DNA from: Haloferax marinisediminis
Lineage (GTDB): Archaea; Halobacteriota; Halobacteria; Halobacteriales; Haloferacaceae
Assembly: GCF_009674585.1 (NCBI RefSeq)
Contig: NZ_WKJP01000001.1
Coordinates: forward strand, 372,001-436,000
Direction: 5' to 3'
DNA: 64,000 nucleotides
In this document: in pieces, positions 17,309 to 25,439 of the stretch
Position numbering within the stretch: position 1 is the stretch's first letter
How the letters are laid out: every line of letters starts with the position of its first letter
Made by a program: the position numbers and the translations under genes
The notes under the pieces: generated by a model
Database searches by the model: none
Told to the model about the DNA's origin: nothing
What the model saw: only the letters and a program-made list of their open reading frames with translations

Positions 17309-18094
17309 ATGGACCTTGGAATCGACGGCGACACAGCGATTGTAACCGCGAGTTCGGCAGGCCTCGGCCGCGCGAGTGCCGAAGCACTCGCCGACGAAGG
17401 TGCGAACGTAGTCATCTGTGGACGCGACCCAGCGCGTCTCGAAGCGACCGAAGCAGCCCTGAGTGACCTCGCCGGCGATGTCGTCGGCGTCGAGACAGAC
17501 ATCACGAGCAAGAAAGAGATAGAGGCACTCGTCGAGGCAACCGTCGACGAGTTCGGCGGGGTCGACCACGTCGTCACGTCCGCGGGCGGCGTTCCGCCGG
17601 GCGGGTTCACCGACTTGACCGAGAAAGAGTGGTACGGCGCGTTCGACATGCTCGTGATGAGCGCCGTCTGGACCGTCAAGGCGGCCCGGCCCCACCTCGA
17701 CGCGAGCGACGCCGGAACGATTACCTGCATCACCTCCACGACGGTCAGGGAAGTCGTCGACGACCTCATCCTCTCGAACGCGGTCCGGCGCGGCGTCATC
17801 GGCCTCGTGAAGTCGCTCTCGCGGGAACTCGCGCCTAGCGTTCGCGTGAACGCGGTTCTCCCCGGCGCACACGAGACGAGTCGCATCGAAGAGCTGGTCG
17901 AGGCGGCCGTCGAACGCGGCGACCACGACACCTACGAGGAAGGCCTCGCCGCGTGGTCCGACGAGATTCCACTGAACCGCGTCGGCGACCCGCGAGAACT
18001 CGGCGACGTAGTCGCCTTCCTCGCCAGCGACCGGGCGAGTTTCGTCACCGGTGCGTGCGTGCCCGTCGACGGCGGTCGGCTCCGGAGCGACTGA
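17309..18094 (+). CDS. SDR-fold oxidoreductase with altered catalytic tetrad
   Basis: This 261-residue Rossmann-fold protein belongs to the short-chain dehydrogenase/reductase superfamily. The glycine motif is TASSAGLGRA and the NNAG equivalent is TSAGG. The catalytic serine region is TCITSTTV, but where the YxxxK pair is expected the sequence reads LILSNAVRRGV, so both Tyr and Lys appear to be replaced. It resembles a 3-ketoacyl-ACP-reductase-like subgroup that departs from the classical tetrad. Substrate unknown. A GTTTTTAC box about 27 nt upstream supports this start. Confidence 0.82.
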   Translation: MDLGIDGDTAIVTASSAGLGRASAEALADEGANVVICGRDPARLEATEAALSDLAGDVVGVETDITSKKEIEALVEATVDEFGGVDHVVTSAGGVPPGGFTDLTEKEWYGAFDMLVMSAVWTVKAARPHLDASDAGTITCITSTTVREVVDDLILSNAVRRGVIGLVKSLSRELAPSVRVNAVLPGAHETSRIEELVEAAVERGDHDTYEEGLAAWSDEIPLNRVGDPRELGDVVAFLASDRASFVTGACVPVDGGRLRSD

Positions 18095-18130
18095 GTAGGA
18101 CCACCTCGTTGAGTAGAACCGCCCCGCCGA

Positions 18131-19135
18131 TTAGAACCGACCTTCTTCTTTCAACTGCGCGACCACCTCGCGGACGCGCTGCGCCTCGGCTTTCGGAACG
18201 ACGAGCACGTTGTCGTCCCACGAGACCACCGCGAGGTCGGAGACGCCGACGAGCGAGACGTTCGTGCCGTCGGTGGCGACGACGTTGTCGGTGGCGTCGA
18301 CGAAGAGAGAGTCGTCGCCGAGTGCGACGTTTCCGTTCTCGTCTGCGTCGATGATTCGAGCGAGCGCGTCCCACGACCCCAGGTCGTCCCACTCGAAGTG
18401 GACCGGGACGACTGCGGCGTCGGTGGCGCGTTCCATCACCGCGTAGTCGATGCTAATCGGGTCGACAGCCTCGAATCCGGAGTCTGGGTCGCCGTCGTCG
18501 AGCGCGTCGACGAGTGGTTCGAGCGGCGAGTCTCTGGCGGCGGCGAAGAGGGACTCGGGCGTCCACGCGAACATCCCGGCGTTCCAGAGGTAGCCCTGTT
18601 CGACGTACGACGTGGCAGTCTCTGCGTCTGGTTTCTCGTGAAATGCGACGAGGTCACGGTAGTCACCACGGTCTGCGCCGGGTTCGATGTAGCCGTAGCC
18701 AGTGTCCGGGCGGGTGGGGTCGACGCCGAACGCGACGAGCGCGTCGGTGTCGGCGGCGACGCGGGCACCGCGGGCCATGGCATCCGAAAAGCCCTCGCCG
18801 ACGTGGTGGTCGCTCGGAAGGACGACGACGACTGGGTCGTCGTACAGGTCTGCGATGCGGTGGGTCGCGTAGACGAGTGCCGGGCCAGTGTCTTTCGCCG
18901 CCGGTTCGGTGACGACATCGGCGTCTGGCGCGTGGTCGGCTATCTGGTCGGCGAACGCCGGACGCGTCGAGACGACGACGTGGTCGGCGAACTCGGCACG
19001 GGAGACGGTTTCCGAGAGAAGCGACTGGTCACCGTCGAGCGAGAGGAACTGCTTGGGCCGAGTGCTCCGGCTCGCGGGGTAGAGTCGCGTGCCGGTGCCA
19101 CCGGCGAGGACGAGTGCGACGATTGGGCGTTCCAT
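18131..19135 (-). CDS. Mannose-1-phosphate guanylyltransferase-like nucleotidyltransferase
   Basis: The 334-residue enzyme starts with the nucleotidyltransferase loop ALVLAGGTGTRLYPASR followed by RPKQFLSL, diagnostic for the ManC/mannose-1-P guanylyltransferase group. Further motifs are VVVLPSDHHVG and VAFHEKP, and WNAGMFAW. It should make GDP-mannose from mannose-1-phosphate and GTP for glycosylation. The C-terminal part is short, so no isomerase domain is fused. It is convergent with the SDR gene. Confidence 0.85.
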   Translation of the reverse strand: MERPIVALVLAGGTGTRLYPASRSTRPKQFLSLDGDQSLLSETVSRAEFADHVVVSTRPAFADQIADHAPDADVVTEPAAKDTGPALVYATHRIADLYDDPVVVVLPSDHHVGEGFSDAMARGARVAADTDALVAFGVDPTRPDTGYGYIEPGADRGDYRDLVAFHEKPDAETATSYVEQGYLWNAGMFAWTPESLFAAARDSPLEPLVDALDDGDPDSGFEAVDPISIDYAVMERATDAAVVPVHFEWDDLGSWDALARIIDADENGNVALGDDSLFVDATDNVVATDGTNVSLVGVSDLAVVSWDDNVLVVPKAEAQRVREVVAQLKEEGRF

Positions 19136-19165
19136 ACCCGAGCGTCACGCTACAGGCTCAAAGTT

Positions 19166-19450
19166 CTACCACGTCTCGACGATATCCTCGCGGATGTCTT
19201 CGACACAGCCCTGACAGTCCGGGTGGTCGGGGTCGAAGCAGGCGGGCCGGCCTTTGGCGTCGATGGCGACGGCGCGGCGCTCGACGTGCCGTCGACAGAC
19301 GATTTTCGCCCGTCCTTCGCCATCTCGGGGAAGCGACTCGAAGCCATCTGACGACGAGTGGCCCTCACGGTAGGCGCGTTTGACCTCCTCGTAACGCTTG
19401 CCAGCGGTCCGGGCAGCGCTTCGGATGATGCTCTCGAGGCGGTCGTCCAT
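19166..19450 (-). CDS. Small Cys-containing haloarchaeal protein
   Basis: The 94-residue protein starts at MDDRLESIIRSA, with a helical N-terminal half and a C-terminal half holding C52 (KIVCRRH) and three more cysteines (ACFDPDHPDCQGC), a possible zinc site. Family not recognised with confidence. It starts 30 nt after the nucleotidyltransferase start and is read in the same direction, so it is probably co-transcribed ahead of it. It is divergent from rpa3. Confidence 0.6.
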   Translation of the reverse strand: MDDRLESIIRSAARTAGKRYEEVKRAYREGHSSSDGFESLPRDGEGRAKIVCRRHVERRAVAIDAKGRPACFDPDHPDCQGCVEDIREDIVETW

Positions 19451-19524
19451 GCACAGTGGTGTGTTCTCCGTAGCTATCAATTCCTCGCTCCAGTGAGGGC
19501 TTCACTTCCACTCCGCCTAGGACA

Positions 19525-19533
19525 TTTTTATAT
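19525..19533 (+). promoter_or_regulatory. TATA box of the rpa3 operon
   Basis: TTTTTATAT is one of the strongest TATA-like elements in the window. Counting about 26-28 nt downstream puts the transcription start on the A of an ATG at 19555, not at the rpa3 start, so the mRNA carries a 40-nt leader with a mini-ORF. Confidence 0.65.
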
Positions 19534-19554
19534 CAATACGCATCCAAGCTCCGT

Positions 19555-19602
19555 ATGCCTCCCAATGGAAACCAAGGTGGAGGCGAGGAAGACCATGACT
19601 GA
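19555..19602 (+). CDS. Possible leaderless 15-codon upstream ORF overlapping rpa3
   Basis: The ATG at the predicted transcription start opens a frame of 15 codons (MPPNGNQGGGEEDHD) ending in TGA eight bases into rpa3 (ATGACTGA). A GGAGG at 19579-19583 lies 11 nt before the rpa3 ATG. Together this looks like a leader peptide coupling re-initiation at rpa3. The peptide is Gly/Asp/Glu rich without a family. It could be only a chance frame. Confidence 0.35.
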   Translation: MPPNGNQGGGEEDHD

Positions 19603-20530
19603 TTTGCGAACCCACGCAGCAGAGATAGCTGAACAGTTCTCGGACCACCTAGACGTGTCCGCAGACGAGGTCGAAGAGCGACTCGAGAGTCTCGTCAGTG
19701 AGTACCGCGTCCCCGTCGACGAGGCGCGCCGAAGCGTCGTCAACAGTTACCTCGACGAGGCAGGCATCGACCGCGACGAGCTCGGCGGCGGCGCCGGCGG
19801 CAACGAACAGACCCTGCTCAACGACATCGACGAAGACGAGCAGTGGGTCGACGTGACCGCGAAAGTCGTCGAACTCTGGGAACCCCGGAGTGACGCCATC
19901 GCACAGGTCGGCCTGCTAGGCGACGAATCCGGCCGGATGAAGTTCGTCTCCTTCACCACGTCCGAACTTCCCGAACTCGAAGAAGGGAAGTCGTACGCGC
20001 TCGGGAACGTCGTCACCGACGAGTACCAGGGCAACTTCTCCGTGAAACTCAACCGCACGACGAGCATCACGGAACTCGACGAAGAGGTCGAAGTCGGCGA
20101 CGACTCGACGAGCGTCGAGGGCGCGCTGGTCGACATCCAGTCCGGGAGCGGTCTCATCAAGCGCTGTCCCGAGGAGGGATGTACGCGCGTGCTACAGAAC
20201 GGACGCTGTTCCGAACACGGCAACGTCGAAGGCGAGTTCGACCTTCGCATCAAGGCCGTGCTCGACGACGGCACCGAGGTCCACGAAGTCATCTTCAACC
20301 GCGAGATGACCGAGGAACTGACCGGCATCGAGCTGGACGAGGCGAAGCAGATGGCCATGGACGCCCTCGACACCACCATCGTCGAAGAGGAGATGCGCGG
20401 CGACCTCGTCGGGTACTACTACCGCGTCACCGGCCCGACGCTGGGTCGCTACGTGCTCGCGAACGAATTCGAGCGCCTGCGCGACCCGACAGATGCTGAA
20501 GAACTGCTCATCAAAGCGAGGTCGATGTAA
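19595..20530 (+). CDS. rpa3: Replication protein A (single-stranded DNA-binding), Rpa3-type
   Basis: The 311-residue RPA has an N-terminal helical part, one OB fold (about 75-160; WVDVTAKVVELWEPRSDAIA ... ALGNVVTDEYQGNFSVKLNR) and a zinc finger CPEEGCTRVLQNGRCSEHG (about 190-208), then a C-terminal region. One OB fold plus a zinc finger matches the Rpa3 class of Haloferax, which pairs with an RPA-associated protein; that gene follows directly here. It binds ssDNA in replication and repair. The start ATG has an upstream GGAGG. An in-frame ATG ten codons earlier is possible. Confidence 0.85.
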   Translation: MTDLRTHAAEIAEQFSDHLDVSADEVEERLESLVSEYRVPVDEARRSVVNSYLDEAGIDRDELGGGAGGNEQTLLNDIDEDEQWVDVTAKVVELWEPRSDAIAQVGLLGDESGRMKFVSFTTSELPELEEGKSYALGNVVTDEYQGNFSVKLNRTTSITELDEEVEVGDDSTSVEGALVDIQSGSGLIKRCPEEGCTRVLQNGRCSEHGNVEGEFDLRIKAVLDDGTEVHEVIFNREMTEELTGIELDEAKQMAMDALDTTIVEEEMRGDLVGYYYRVTGPTLGRYVLANEFERLRDPTDAEELLIKARSM

Positions 20531-21121
20531 ATGAGTTCCAACGAGATTCCAACCCGAGAGGTCGCCCGGCGCGTGTTCGCACAAGAGTTCAACGACGCTG
20601 GTTACACGTTCAAAGAGTCCGAAGACGAACGCGCACCCGCCTACGTGCTGCTCCCGACGGGCGAACGCGCCAACCGTGTCTTCCTCGTCGGCACTCTCAC
20701 CGAGAAAGACGACGTCGGCGAAGACAACGAGTACTGGCGTGGTCGCATCGTCGACCCGACGGGGACGTTCTTCGTCTACGCCGGCCAGTACCAACCCGAG
20801 GCCGCCAGCGCACTTCGTGACCTCGAAGCGCCCGCGTACGTCGCAGTCGTCGGCAAACCGCGGACCTACGAGACGGACGACGGGAACATCAACGTCTCCG
20901 TCCGTCCCGAGTCCATCACCGAGGTCGACGCGGCCACGCGTGACCGCTGGGTGACCGAGACTGCCTCGCGAACGCTCGACCGCATCGACGCGTTCGACGA
21001 CGAAGGCAACGAGTACGCCCTGATGGCCCGCGAACACTACGACTTCGACCCCGACGTGTACAAAGACGCCGCCATCGCGGCACTCGAAAGCCTCGAACAG
21101 GCCGACGAACTGAGCGCGTAA
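20531..21121 (+). CDS. rpap3: RPA-associated protein (COG3390-type OB fold)
   Basis: The 196-residue protein begins immediately after the rpa3 stop codon (TAAATG), so the two are one operon. It contains one OB-like beta barrel (about 40-125; RVFLVGTLTEKDDVGE ... FFVYAGQYQPEA) and a helical C-terminus, as expected of the RPA-associated proteins that form specific complexes with the cognate RPA in haloarchaea. It should act with Rpa3 on single-stranded DNA. The assignment rests on this layout and linkage. Confidence 0.85.
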   Translation: MSSNEIPTREVARRVFAQEFNDAGYTFKESEDERAPAYVLLPTGERANRVFLVGTLTEKDDVGEDNEYWRGRIVDPTGTFFVYAGQYQPEAASALRDLEAPAYVAVVGKPRTYETDDGNINVSVRPESITEVDAATRDRWVTETASRTLDRIDAFDDEGNEYALMAREHYDFDPDVYKDAAIAALESLEQADELSA

Positions 21122-21268
21122 CTCGCCCCCGAGGCGACGCGCCAGCAACTCGGCCCACACAGACGGCCCATTTCCACCGTCACACGCCCTTTTTCGAGCA
21201 GTTGCCCGGCGAGCGTCGGCCTCGTCTGACAAAACGTTAAGTGGTCGGCCTACGGACCGAGCAGTATC

Positions 21269-21685
21269 ATGGGCAACAAGAATAAGACCATCTCGTTCCG
21301 CGTCAACGAAGACGCGTTCGAGACACTTCGGGAGATAGCCGAAGAGCGGGACATCTCCCTGTCCGCCGTCTTCCGCGACTACGTGGACACGTTAGTTGCC
21401 CACGACGGTCAGGTGCAGGTCGTCCCCAAACACGAACTGGAGAAACTGCGCGAAGGCGACGACGAGTCGTTCCCGCCGACCGTCCAAGTGCCGAAGAGTT
21501 TCATCCGCGAGCACGAGCGCCTCGAACTGGAGGCCGAACACCTGCGTGAGCAACTCGAAGAGCACAAAAGCTACGTGAACTACCTCCGCGAGCAACTCGA
21601 CCGCGACCGTGACGACGTCGAGGAGGTCATTCAATTGGAAGACCTCGACGCTCCCGGCGAGGAACACTCGTTTCGACTTGGATAG
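21269..21685 (+). CDS. Ribbon-helix-helix protein with coiled-coil tail
   Basis: The 138-residue protein has an N-terminal ribbon-helix-helix motif (KTISFRVNEDAFETLREIAE followed by a second helix around SLSAVFRDYV) and then a long charged coiled coil (about 85-130). RHH proteins bind DNA as dimers; the coiled coil may multimerise it. A TTAAGT box lies about 27 nt upstream of the ATG. The target is unknown. It follows the rpa operon by 147 nt with its own promoter. Confidence 0.72.
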   Translation: MGNKNKTISFRVNEDAFETLREIAEERDISLSAVFRDYVDTLVAHDGQVQVVPKHELEKLREGDDESFPPTVQVPKSFIREHERLELEAEHLREQLEEHKSYVNYLREQLDRDRDDVEEVIQLEDLDAPGEEHSFRLG

Positions 21686-21724
21686 CTGACGACTCGGTCG
21701 GCGACGACCACCCGAATCTCTTCC

Positions 21725-22186
21725 TTAGCGAGGGCCGACGAGGTCTTTTTTCGCCCGTCGCGCTTCGTCCAGCATCTCACAGTCTCCTTCGACGTCTGCG
21801 AGTGCTTCGACCGATTCGAGCGTCCGAACCGCGTCGTCGAGGAACGAGAGCACGTCGCCGGGGTAGGCGTACACCATGTACTCGTCGCTCATCACGTCGA
21901 CGATGGCGTCGGGGCCGAGTCCCTGCGCCCGCAGTTCGAGGAGGTAGGTGATGAACTGCCGTTCTGGATAGCCCGTGTAGATGTCGTCGGAGTTCTCGCA
22001 GTCGAGGAAATCCTCCGCGAAGTCGAGCAGACGGTCACGGGTCGCCCCGTTGACTTTCGAGAGGCCCTCACCGGAGTAGAGAACTTCGAGCGTTGCCCCG
22101 CTGAAGACGCGCTTCGGGATGTTCGCATCTAGTTGCGAGACGATTTGGCGATGGTTTTTGAGATAGATTTTGTCCGTGATAGCCAC
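21725..22186 (-). CDS. Conserved haloarchaeal hypothetical protein
   Basis: The 153-residue acidic soluble protein (MAITDKIYLKNHRQIVSQLD...) is mostly helical with a single cysteine pair (C58, C137) and no catalytic motif that I recognise. It is divergent from the F420-type reductase gene. Codon use and acidity match neighbours, so it is a resident gene rather than recent arrival. Confidence 0.6.
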   Translation of the reverse strand: MAITDKIYLKNHRQIVSQLDANIPKRVFSGATLEVLYSGEGLSKVNGATRDRLLDFAEDFLDCENSDDIYTGYPERQFITYLLELRAQGLGPDAIVDVMSDEYMVYAYPGDVLSFLDDAVRTLESVEALADVEGDCEMLDEARRAKKDLVGPR

Positions 22187-22300
22187 GCGTGGAGGGTGCT
22201 ACGATGCTGACGAGCAAAAGATTCCCGCTCTCGTTGGGACGCACGGAGCCAGCCTGGTTCGAACGCAGTCTGCGGCGAGGCCTCCGGTCTGGACAACCGG

Positions 22301-22309
22301 CTATATTCC
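22301..22309 (+). promoter_or_regulatory. TATA-like element of the reductase gene
   Basis: CTATATTCC is centred about 28 nt upstream of the ATG at 22332 and therefore selects that start over the in-frame upstream extension. Confidence 0.55.
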
Positions 22310-22331
22310 TGTCGCGTGCGTACTAGGTTGG

Positions 22332-22976
22332 ATGGAAACGAGTCGTATCGGTATCCTCGGCAGTGGAGACGTCGGAAGAGCGCTGGGGCGAGGGTTCGCA
22401 CGTCACGGATGGGACGTGAAACTCGGTACTCGAAATCCAGACGAACTTCGAACGGAACTCGGGCCTACCGAAGCGGACATCTCCGTCGGGACCTTCGCGG
22501 AGGCCGCGGCCTACGGTGACGTGGTTATCCTCGCTGTGCTCGGTGACGCCGCAGAAGCAGTCGTCGAGTTAGCTGGGGAAGCGAACTTCTCGGGGAAACT
22601 CGTGCTCGACGCCACGAACCCGCTCGACTTCTCCAGCGGCGTCCCGCACCTCTCACTCGGTGGGACAACGTCTCTCGGCGAACGGATTCAAGAAGCCCTC
22701 CCAGAGGCATCGGTCGTGAAATGCTTCAACACGGTATCGAACATGCAGATGGTCGACCCGGAGTTCGAAGCGGGGACGCCACCGATGTTCATCTGCGGGA
22801 ACGACGACGATGCCAAAACGCAGACGGAAGCGATACTCGTCGAACTCGGATGGCCGGGTGCGATGGACGTCGGCGACATCACGTCGGCCCGCTATCTGGA
22901 GGCGCTCGTCCCGTTGTGGGTTCGTGTCGGGTCGAATCTGGGGACGTGGAAGCACGCATTCACAGCAGTGCAGTAG
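22332..22976 (+). CDS. NADP/F420-dependent oxidoreductase (Fno-like, NAD-binding)
   Basis: The 214-residue protein has an N-terminal dinucleotide-binding motif IGILGSGDVGRALGRGFARH and the TRNPDELR segment that in F420H2:NADP+ oxidoreductases contacts the NADP phosphate, then VILAVLGDAAEAVVE and LVLDATNPL. This fits coenzyme F420-dependent NADP reductase or a close relative; similar proteins exist as generic NADP-binding reductases. Length (about 210-230) is normal. Confidence 0.8.
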   Translation: METSRIGILGSGDVGRALGRGFARHGWDVKLGTRNPDELRTELGPTEADISVGTFAEAAAYGDVVILAVLGDAAEAVVELAGEANFSGKLVLDATNPLDFSSGVPHLSLGGTTSLGERIQEALPEASVVKCFNTVSNMQMVDPEFEAGTPPMFICGNDDDAKTQTEAILVELGWPGAMDVGDITSARYLEALVPLWVRVGSNLGTWKHAFTAVQ

Positions 22977-23082
22977 AAGTGTGGTCACGAGTCGTGGGAC
23001 TTGTGACACTGTGAGACCCTCACACCCCGCCCCCGTAGCGTAACGTATTTTAGTCGTAGCGGATTACAGATGGTTGCAGCGT

Positions 23083-23157
23083 GTCCGGGTTGGGGTAGTG
23101 GACTATCCTTCAGCCTTGTGGAGGCTGAGACGCGGGTTCAATTCTCGCACCTGGACC
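23083..23157 (+). tRNA. tRNA-His (GTG)
   Basis: Acceptor strands GTCCGGG and CCTGGAC pair over 7 bp (one G-T). The anticodon arm is CAGCC-TTGTGGA-GGCTG with anticodon GTG, and the T arm contains GGTTCAATTC. There is no encoded CCA. The base before G1 is T rather than G, and the discriminator is C73, so the histidine identity base G-1 would have to be added after transcription. It is followed by a composite repeat carrying further T-arm copies. Confidence 0.92.
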
Positions 23158-23303
23158 TCTTCTACAAATTTCACTCGGTGAGCACCGCGTAGCGTGTGCG
23201 AACCACGCTGAAATTTGGTGTGAGGTGTGACTGCGAGAATGAACTCGGGAGCGGCGCGAACGAAGTGAGCAGAGTGACCAAAGTTCAATTCTCGTGCGAC
23301 GCC
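23158..23303. repeat. Post-tRNA composite repeat, copy 1
   Basis: Directly after tRNA-His come an inverted repeat (CAAATTTCA at 23165-23173, TGAAATTTG at 23209-23217) enclosing a 22-nt core (23180-23201) that is identical to 43269-43290; then an inverted T-arm copy (GCGAGAATGAACTCG), GAACGAAGTGAG, and a direct T-arm copy (GTTCAATTCTCG, 23283-23294). The same order occurs at 43247-43390 with T-arm sequence matching tRNA-Pro. No CDS is seen in it. Confidence 0.7.
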
Positions 23304-23359
23304 CCCTCCGTCCGACTCTGGACCTGTCAGGAGAAAATATAACCGACAGTCAACCGGAG

Positions 23360-23575
23360 ATGCCACTGATGGATGACGACCTCCTTCCTCGTACAAAGCA
23401 GTATTCGATTGTGCACCGTGACCGGTGGAAACCGCCTGGACACCCCGATGAGGAGGTCAAGCAGTACGAAACCGACGACCTCGACGACGTCCCAATTCCT
23501 CCGGAAGGTTTGGGTATCTCGGTTCTGGCATACGACACTGATGGGAATATGTGCGAGTTGTCTGAAAGGGACTGA
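23360..23575 (+). CDS. Small hypothetical protein next to tRNA-His
   Basis: A 71-residue acidic, proline-containing protein (MPLMDDDLLPRTKQYSIVHR...). A TATA-like AAAATATAA lies about 23 nt before this ATG, or 32 before the second ATG three codons later, so the exact start is uncertain. There is no known domain. It sits between the post-tRNA repeat and another mini-protein in slightly AT-richer DNA, a pattern typical of mobile-element remnants beside tRNA genes. Confidence 0.45.
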   Translation: MPLMDDDLLPRTKQYSIVHRDRWKPPGHPDEEVKQYETDDLDDVPIPPEGLGISVLAYDTDGNMCELSERD

Positions 23576-23714
23576 GCCCAAGAAGCCAAAGAATCCGTCA
23601 GAAGCGTCGTAGAGGGCTTGGTATCTGACGAGTAGTTTTCCTAATTTGGGGATGTAGTGATACCACAACCACCCTGCGGTAGAGTAATCCATGTGTGGAT
23701 AGAAGCTGTACGAA

Positions 23715-23852
23715 ATGTCTGGTAGCAAGCAAAACAGGACTCCCGAAGAACAGCAGATAATCGATAAAGTGGCAGAACGGAAAGGAAAAGAGTACGCGGA
23801 GGAACACGCGGAACTGATTCTTCTTCAAGCCCGACGAGTGGGCTCACTATAG
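23715..23852 (+). CDS. 45-residue acidic mini-protein
   Basis: A short ORF (MSGSKQNRTPEEQQIIDKVA... ending LILLQARRVGSL). The charged helical body and the end LILxQARxVGxL resemble small haloarchaeal proteins whose C-termini read like ADLILEQARxVGDL, so it is probably real although very short. Function unknown. The stop lies 73 nt before the lipoprotein gene. Confidence 0.5.
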   Translation: MSGSKQNRTPEEQQIIDKVAERKGKEYAEEHAELILLQARRVGSL

Positions 23853-23925
23853 CTAATCTAAACCCCCGACGTCGTAACGTTCCTTACCCAGATCAGACGA
23901 AAGAGGGAATCTACTCCAAGAATCC

Positions 23926-24321
23926 ATGCGCTCCGCCACGCGATTTCTCGTCCTCTTCGCGGTCCTCCTCTCAGCAGGGTGCCTCGGCGCCGCACCGACT
24001 GCCGACCAGACGCAGACGGTGACCACCACAGCAACCCCAATACCGACCGAGACACCGACGCCGACACCTCCAATCAGTGAACGGGAAGCACTCAACCGGG
24101 CGACCACGTACCACGAGAAACAGACCGTCGACATGGTCGACCACTACGACAGCTACAGTGTGGGACTGCCAACTGCGCGGGTGACAGACCGGACAGGAGC
24201 GGGCGTGTACGTCCACGTGCAACAAGAGTACTCGTACACGACCGAGACGACAGAGGCAGACGGGGTGAACGAGGCGACGTATTTCGTCAACGAGACGGTG
24301 ATTCGGCAGACGTACTGGTAG
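23926..24321 (+). CDS. Small lipoprotein
   Basis: A 131-residue exported protein with signal peptide MRSATRFLVLFAVLLSAGC; the lipobox LSAGC places the lipidated cysteine at residue 19. It is followed by a Thr/Pro-rich spacer (about 25-50) and a small beta-rich domain. It is anchored on the outer face of the membrane. No known functional family. Confidence 0.7.
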   Translation: MRSATRFLVLFAVLLSAGCLGAAPTADQTQTVTTTATPIPTETPTPTPPISEREALNRATTYHEKQTVDMVDHYDSYSVGLPTARVTDRTGAGVYVHVQQEYSYTTETTEADGVNEATYFVNETVIRQTYW

Positions 24322-24361
24322 CTCACAGCGAACAGGGGACGCGATAAAAATCGGATCGCAG

Positions 24362-24574
24362 TCAGGCCGAGACTGCGGACCTCAGGATAGACTCTGAAGT
24401 CAGTTCTCTCTCGTTCGTCTTCACCGCGTATTTCTGAACGAACCGTTCGAGTTCGTCTTCGCCCTCGGAGTAGGCCGAGAACTTACAGTGTACCCCGCCT
24501 CGCGGCAGACGATTGGTTAAACATTTCTGACACACCACCCCCGTCGTATGGTAACATACCACTTTGTTGAGCAT
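24362..24574 (-). CDS. Small CxxC protein (possible zinc finger)
   Basis: A 70-residue frame starting MLNKVVCYH with C7, the pair C15/C18 (VCQKC) and C30 (VHCKF), followed by a charged helical tail. It could bind zinc. Start is uncertain: upstream in-frame ATG and downstream GTG codons exist, and no clear TATA element decides. It is divergent from the CinA-like gene. Confidence 0.4.
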   Translation of the reverse strand: MLNKVVCYHTTGVVCQKCLTNRLPRGGVHCKFSAYSEGEDELERFVQKYAVKTNERELTSESILRSAVSA

Positions 24575-24668
24575 AGGCTTTGTGGAGCCGTGCACACTGG
24601 TCGCTGGAGTCGCCGACAGCCCACTCAAAACGAGTACGCCTATCTCTCAGCGATGCGACCAGACAGCC

Positions 24669-25436
24669 ATGCAGGTCGCCATCCTCACTGTGGGCAACGA
24701 ACTCCTCGCGGGCGACATCGAGAACACGAACGCGACGTGGATAGCCCAGCGACTCACCGAGGGTGGCGCGACAGTAACGCGAATCCAGACAGTTCCAGAC
24801 GACCACGAGGTAATCGCGGACGTGGTCGCGGAGTGGAGCACCGCGTTCGACGCAGTCATCGTCACCGGTGGCCTCGGCGGGACACCGGACGACATCACGA
24901 TGAAAGCCGTCGCGGCCGGTGTCGACCGGGCGTTCGTCGTCGTCGACGAGGCGGCCGAACAGGTCGAAACGACCATCGCGGCCATCCTCGAACGGCGCCC
25001 CGATATCGACTTCGACCTCGATGTTGCGTGGTACGCCTCCATGCCCGAGGGCGCCGAGGTACTGCCGAACGGCGAGGGCCTCGCACCCGGCTGCCGGGCA
25101 GGGAACGTCTACGTCCTGCCGGGCATCCCCGACGAGATGAAGCCGATGTTCGACTCGATTGCCGACCGATTCGTCGGCGACCGCGTGTCCCGTGAGTTCT
25201 ACGCCGACGCACCGGAGGGTGCGGTCGCTCGCGAACTCGGGCTGGTCGCCGAGCAGTTCGGGGTCGAAGTCGGCAGCTACCCGAATCGTGGGGGGCCAAC
25301 ACGAATCAAACTCTCTGGGTTCGACCCCGCCGTCCTCGACGACGCCGTGACGTGGGTGTGGGAAAACGCGACGGTCGACCTCTACGAGAGCGAAGCGGCA
25401 GTCGAGCGGGCACGAAGAAGCGAGCAGTCAGGGTAG
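24669..25436 (+). CDS. CinA-like molybdopterin-binding domain protein
   Basis: The 255-residue protein matches the COG1058/CinA N-terminal domain: AILTVGNELLAGDIENTNAT, VIVTGGLGGTPDDITMKAVA and VYVLPGIPDEMKPMF. This MoaB/MogA-like fold hydrolyses ADP-ribose or related nucleotides in CinA proteins. The C-terminal nicotinamide-nucleotide amidase domain of bacterial CinA is absent, as usual in archaea. The ATG at MQVAILTVG was chosen to begin directly at the fold. Confidence 0.85.
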   Translation: MQVAILTVGNELLAGDIENTNATWIAQRLTEGGATVTRIQTVPDDHEVIADVVAEWSTAFDAVIVTGGLGGTPDDITMKAVAAGVDRAFVVVDEAAEQVETTIAAILERRPDIDFDLDVAWYASMPEGAEVLPNGEGLAPGCRAGNVYVLPGIPDEMKPMFDSIADRFVGDRVSREFYADAPEGAVARELGLVAEQFGVEVGSYPNRGGPTRIKLSGFDPAVLDDAVTWVWENATVDLYESEAAVERARRSEQSG

Positions 25437-25439
25437 TGG

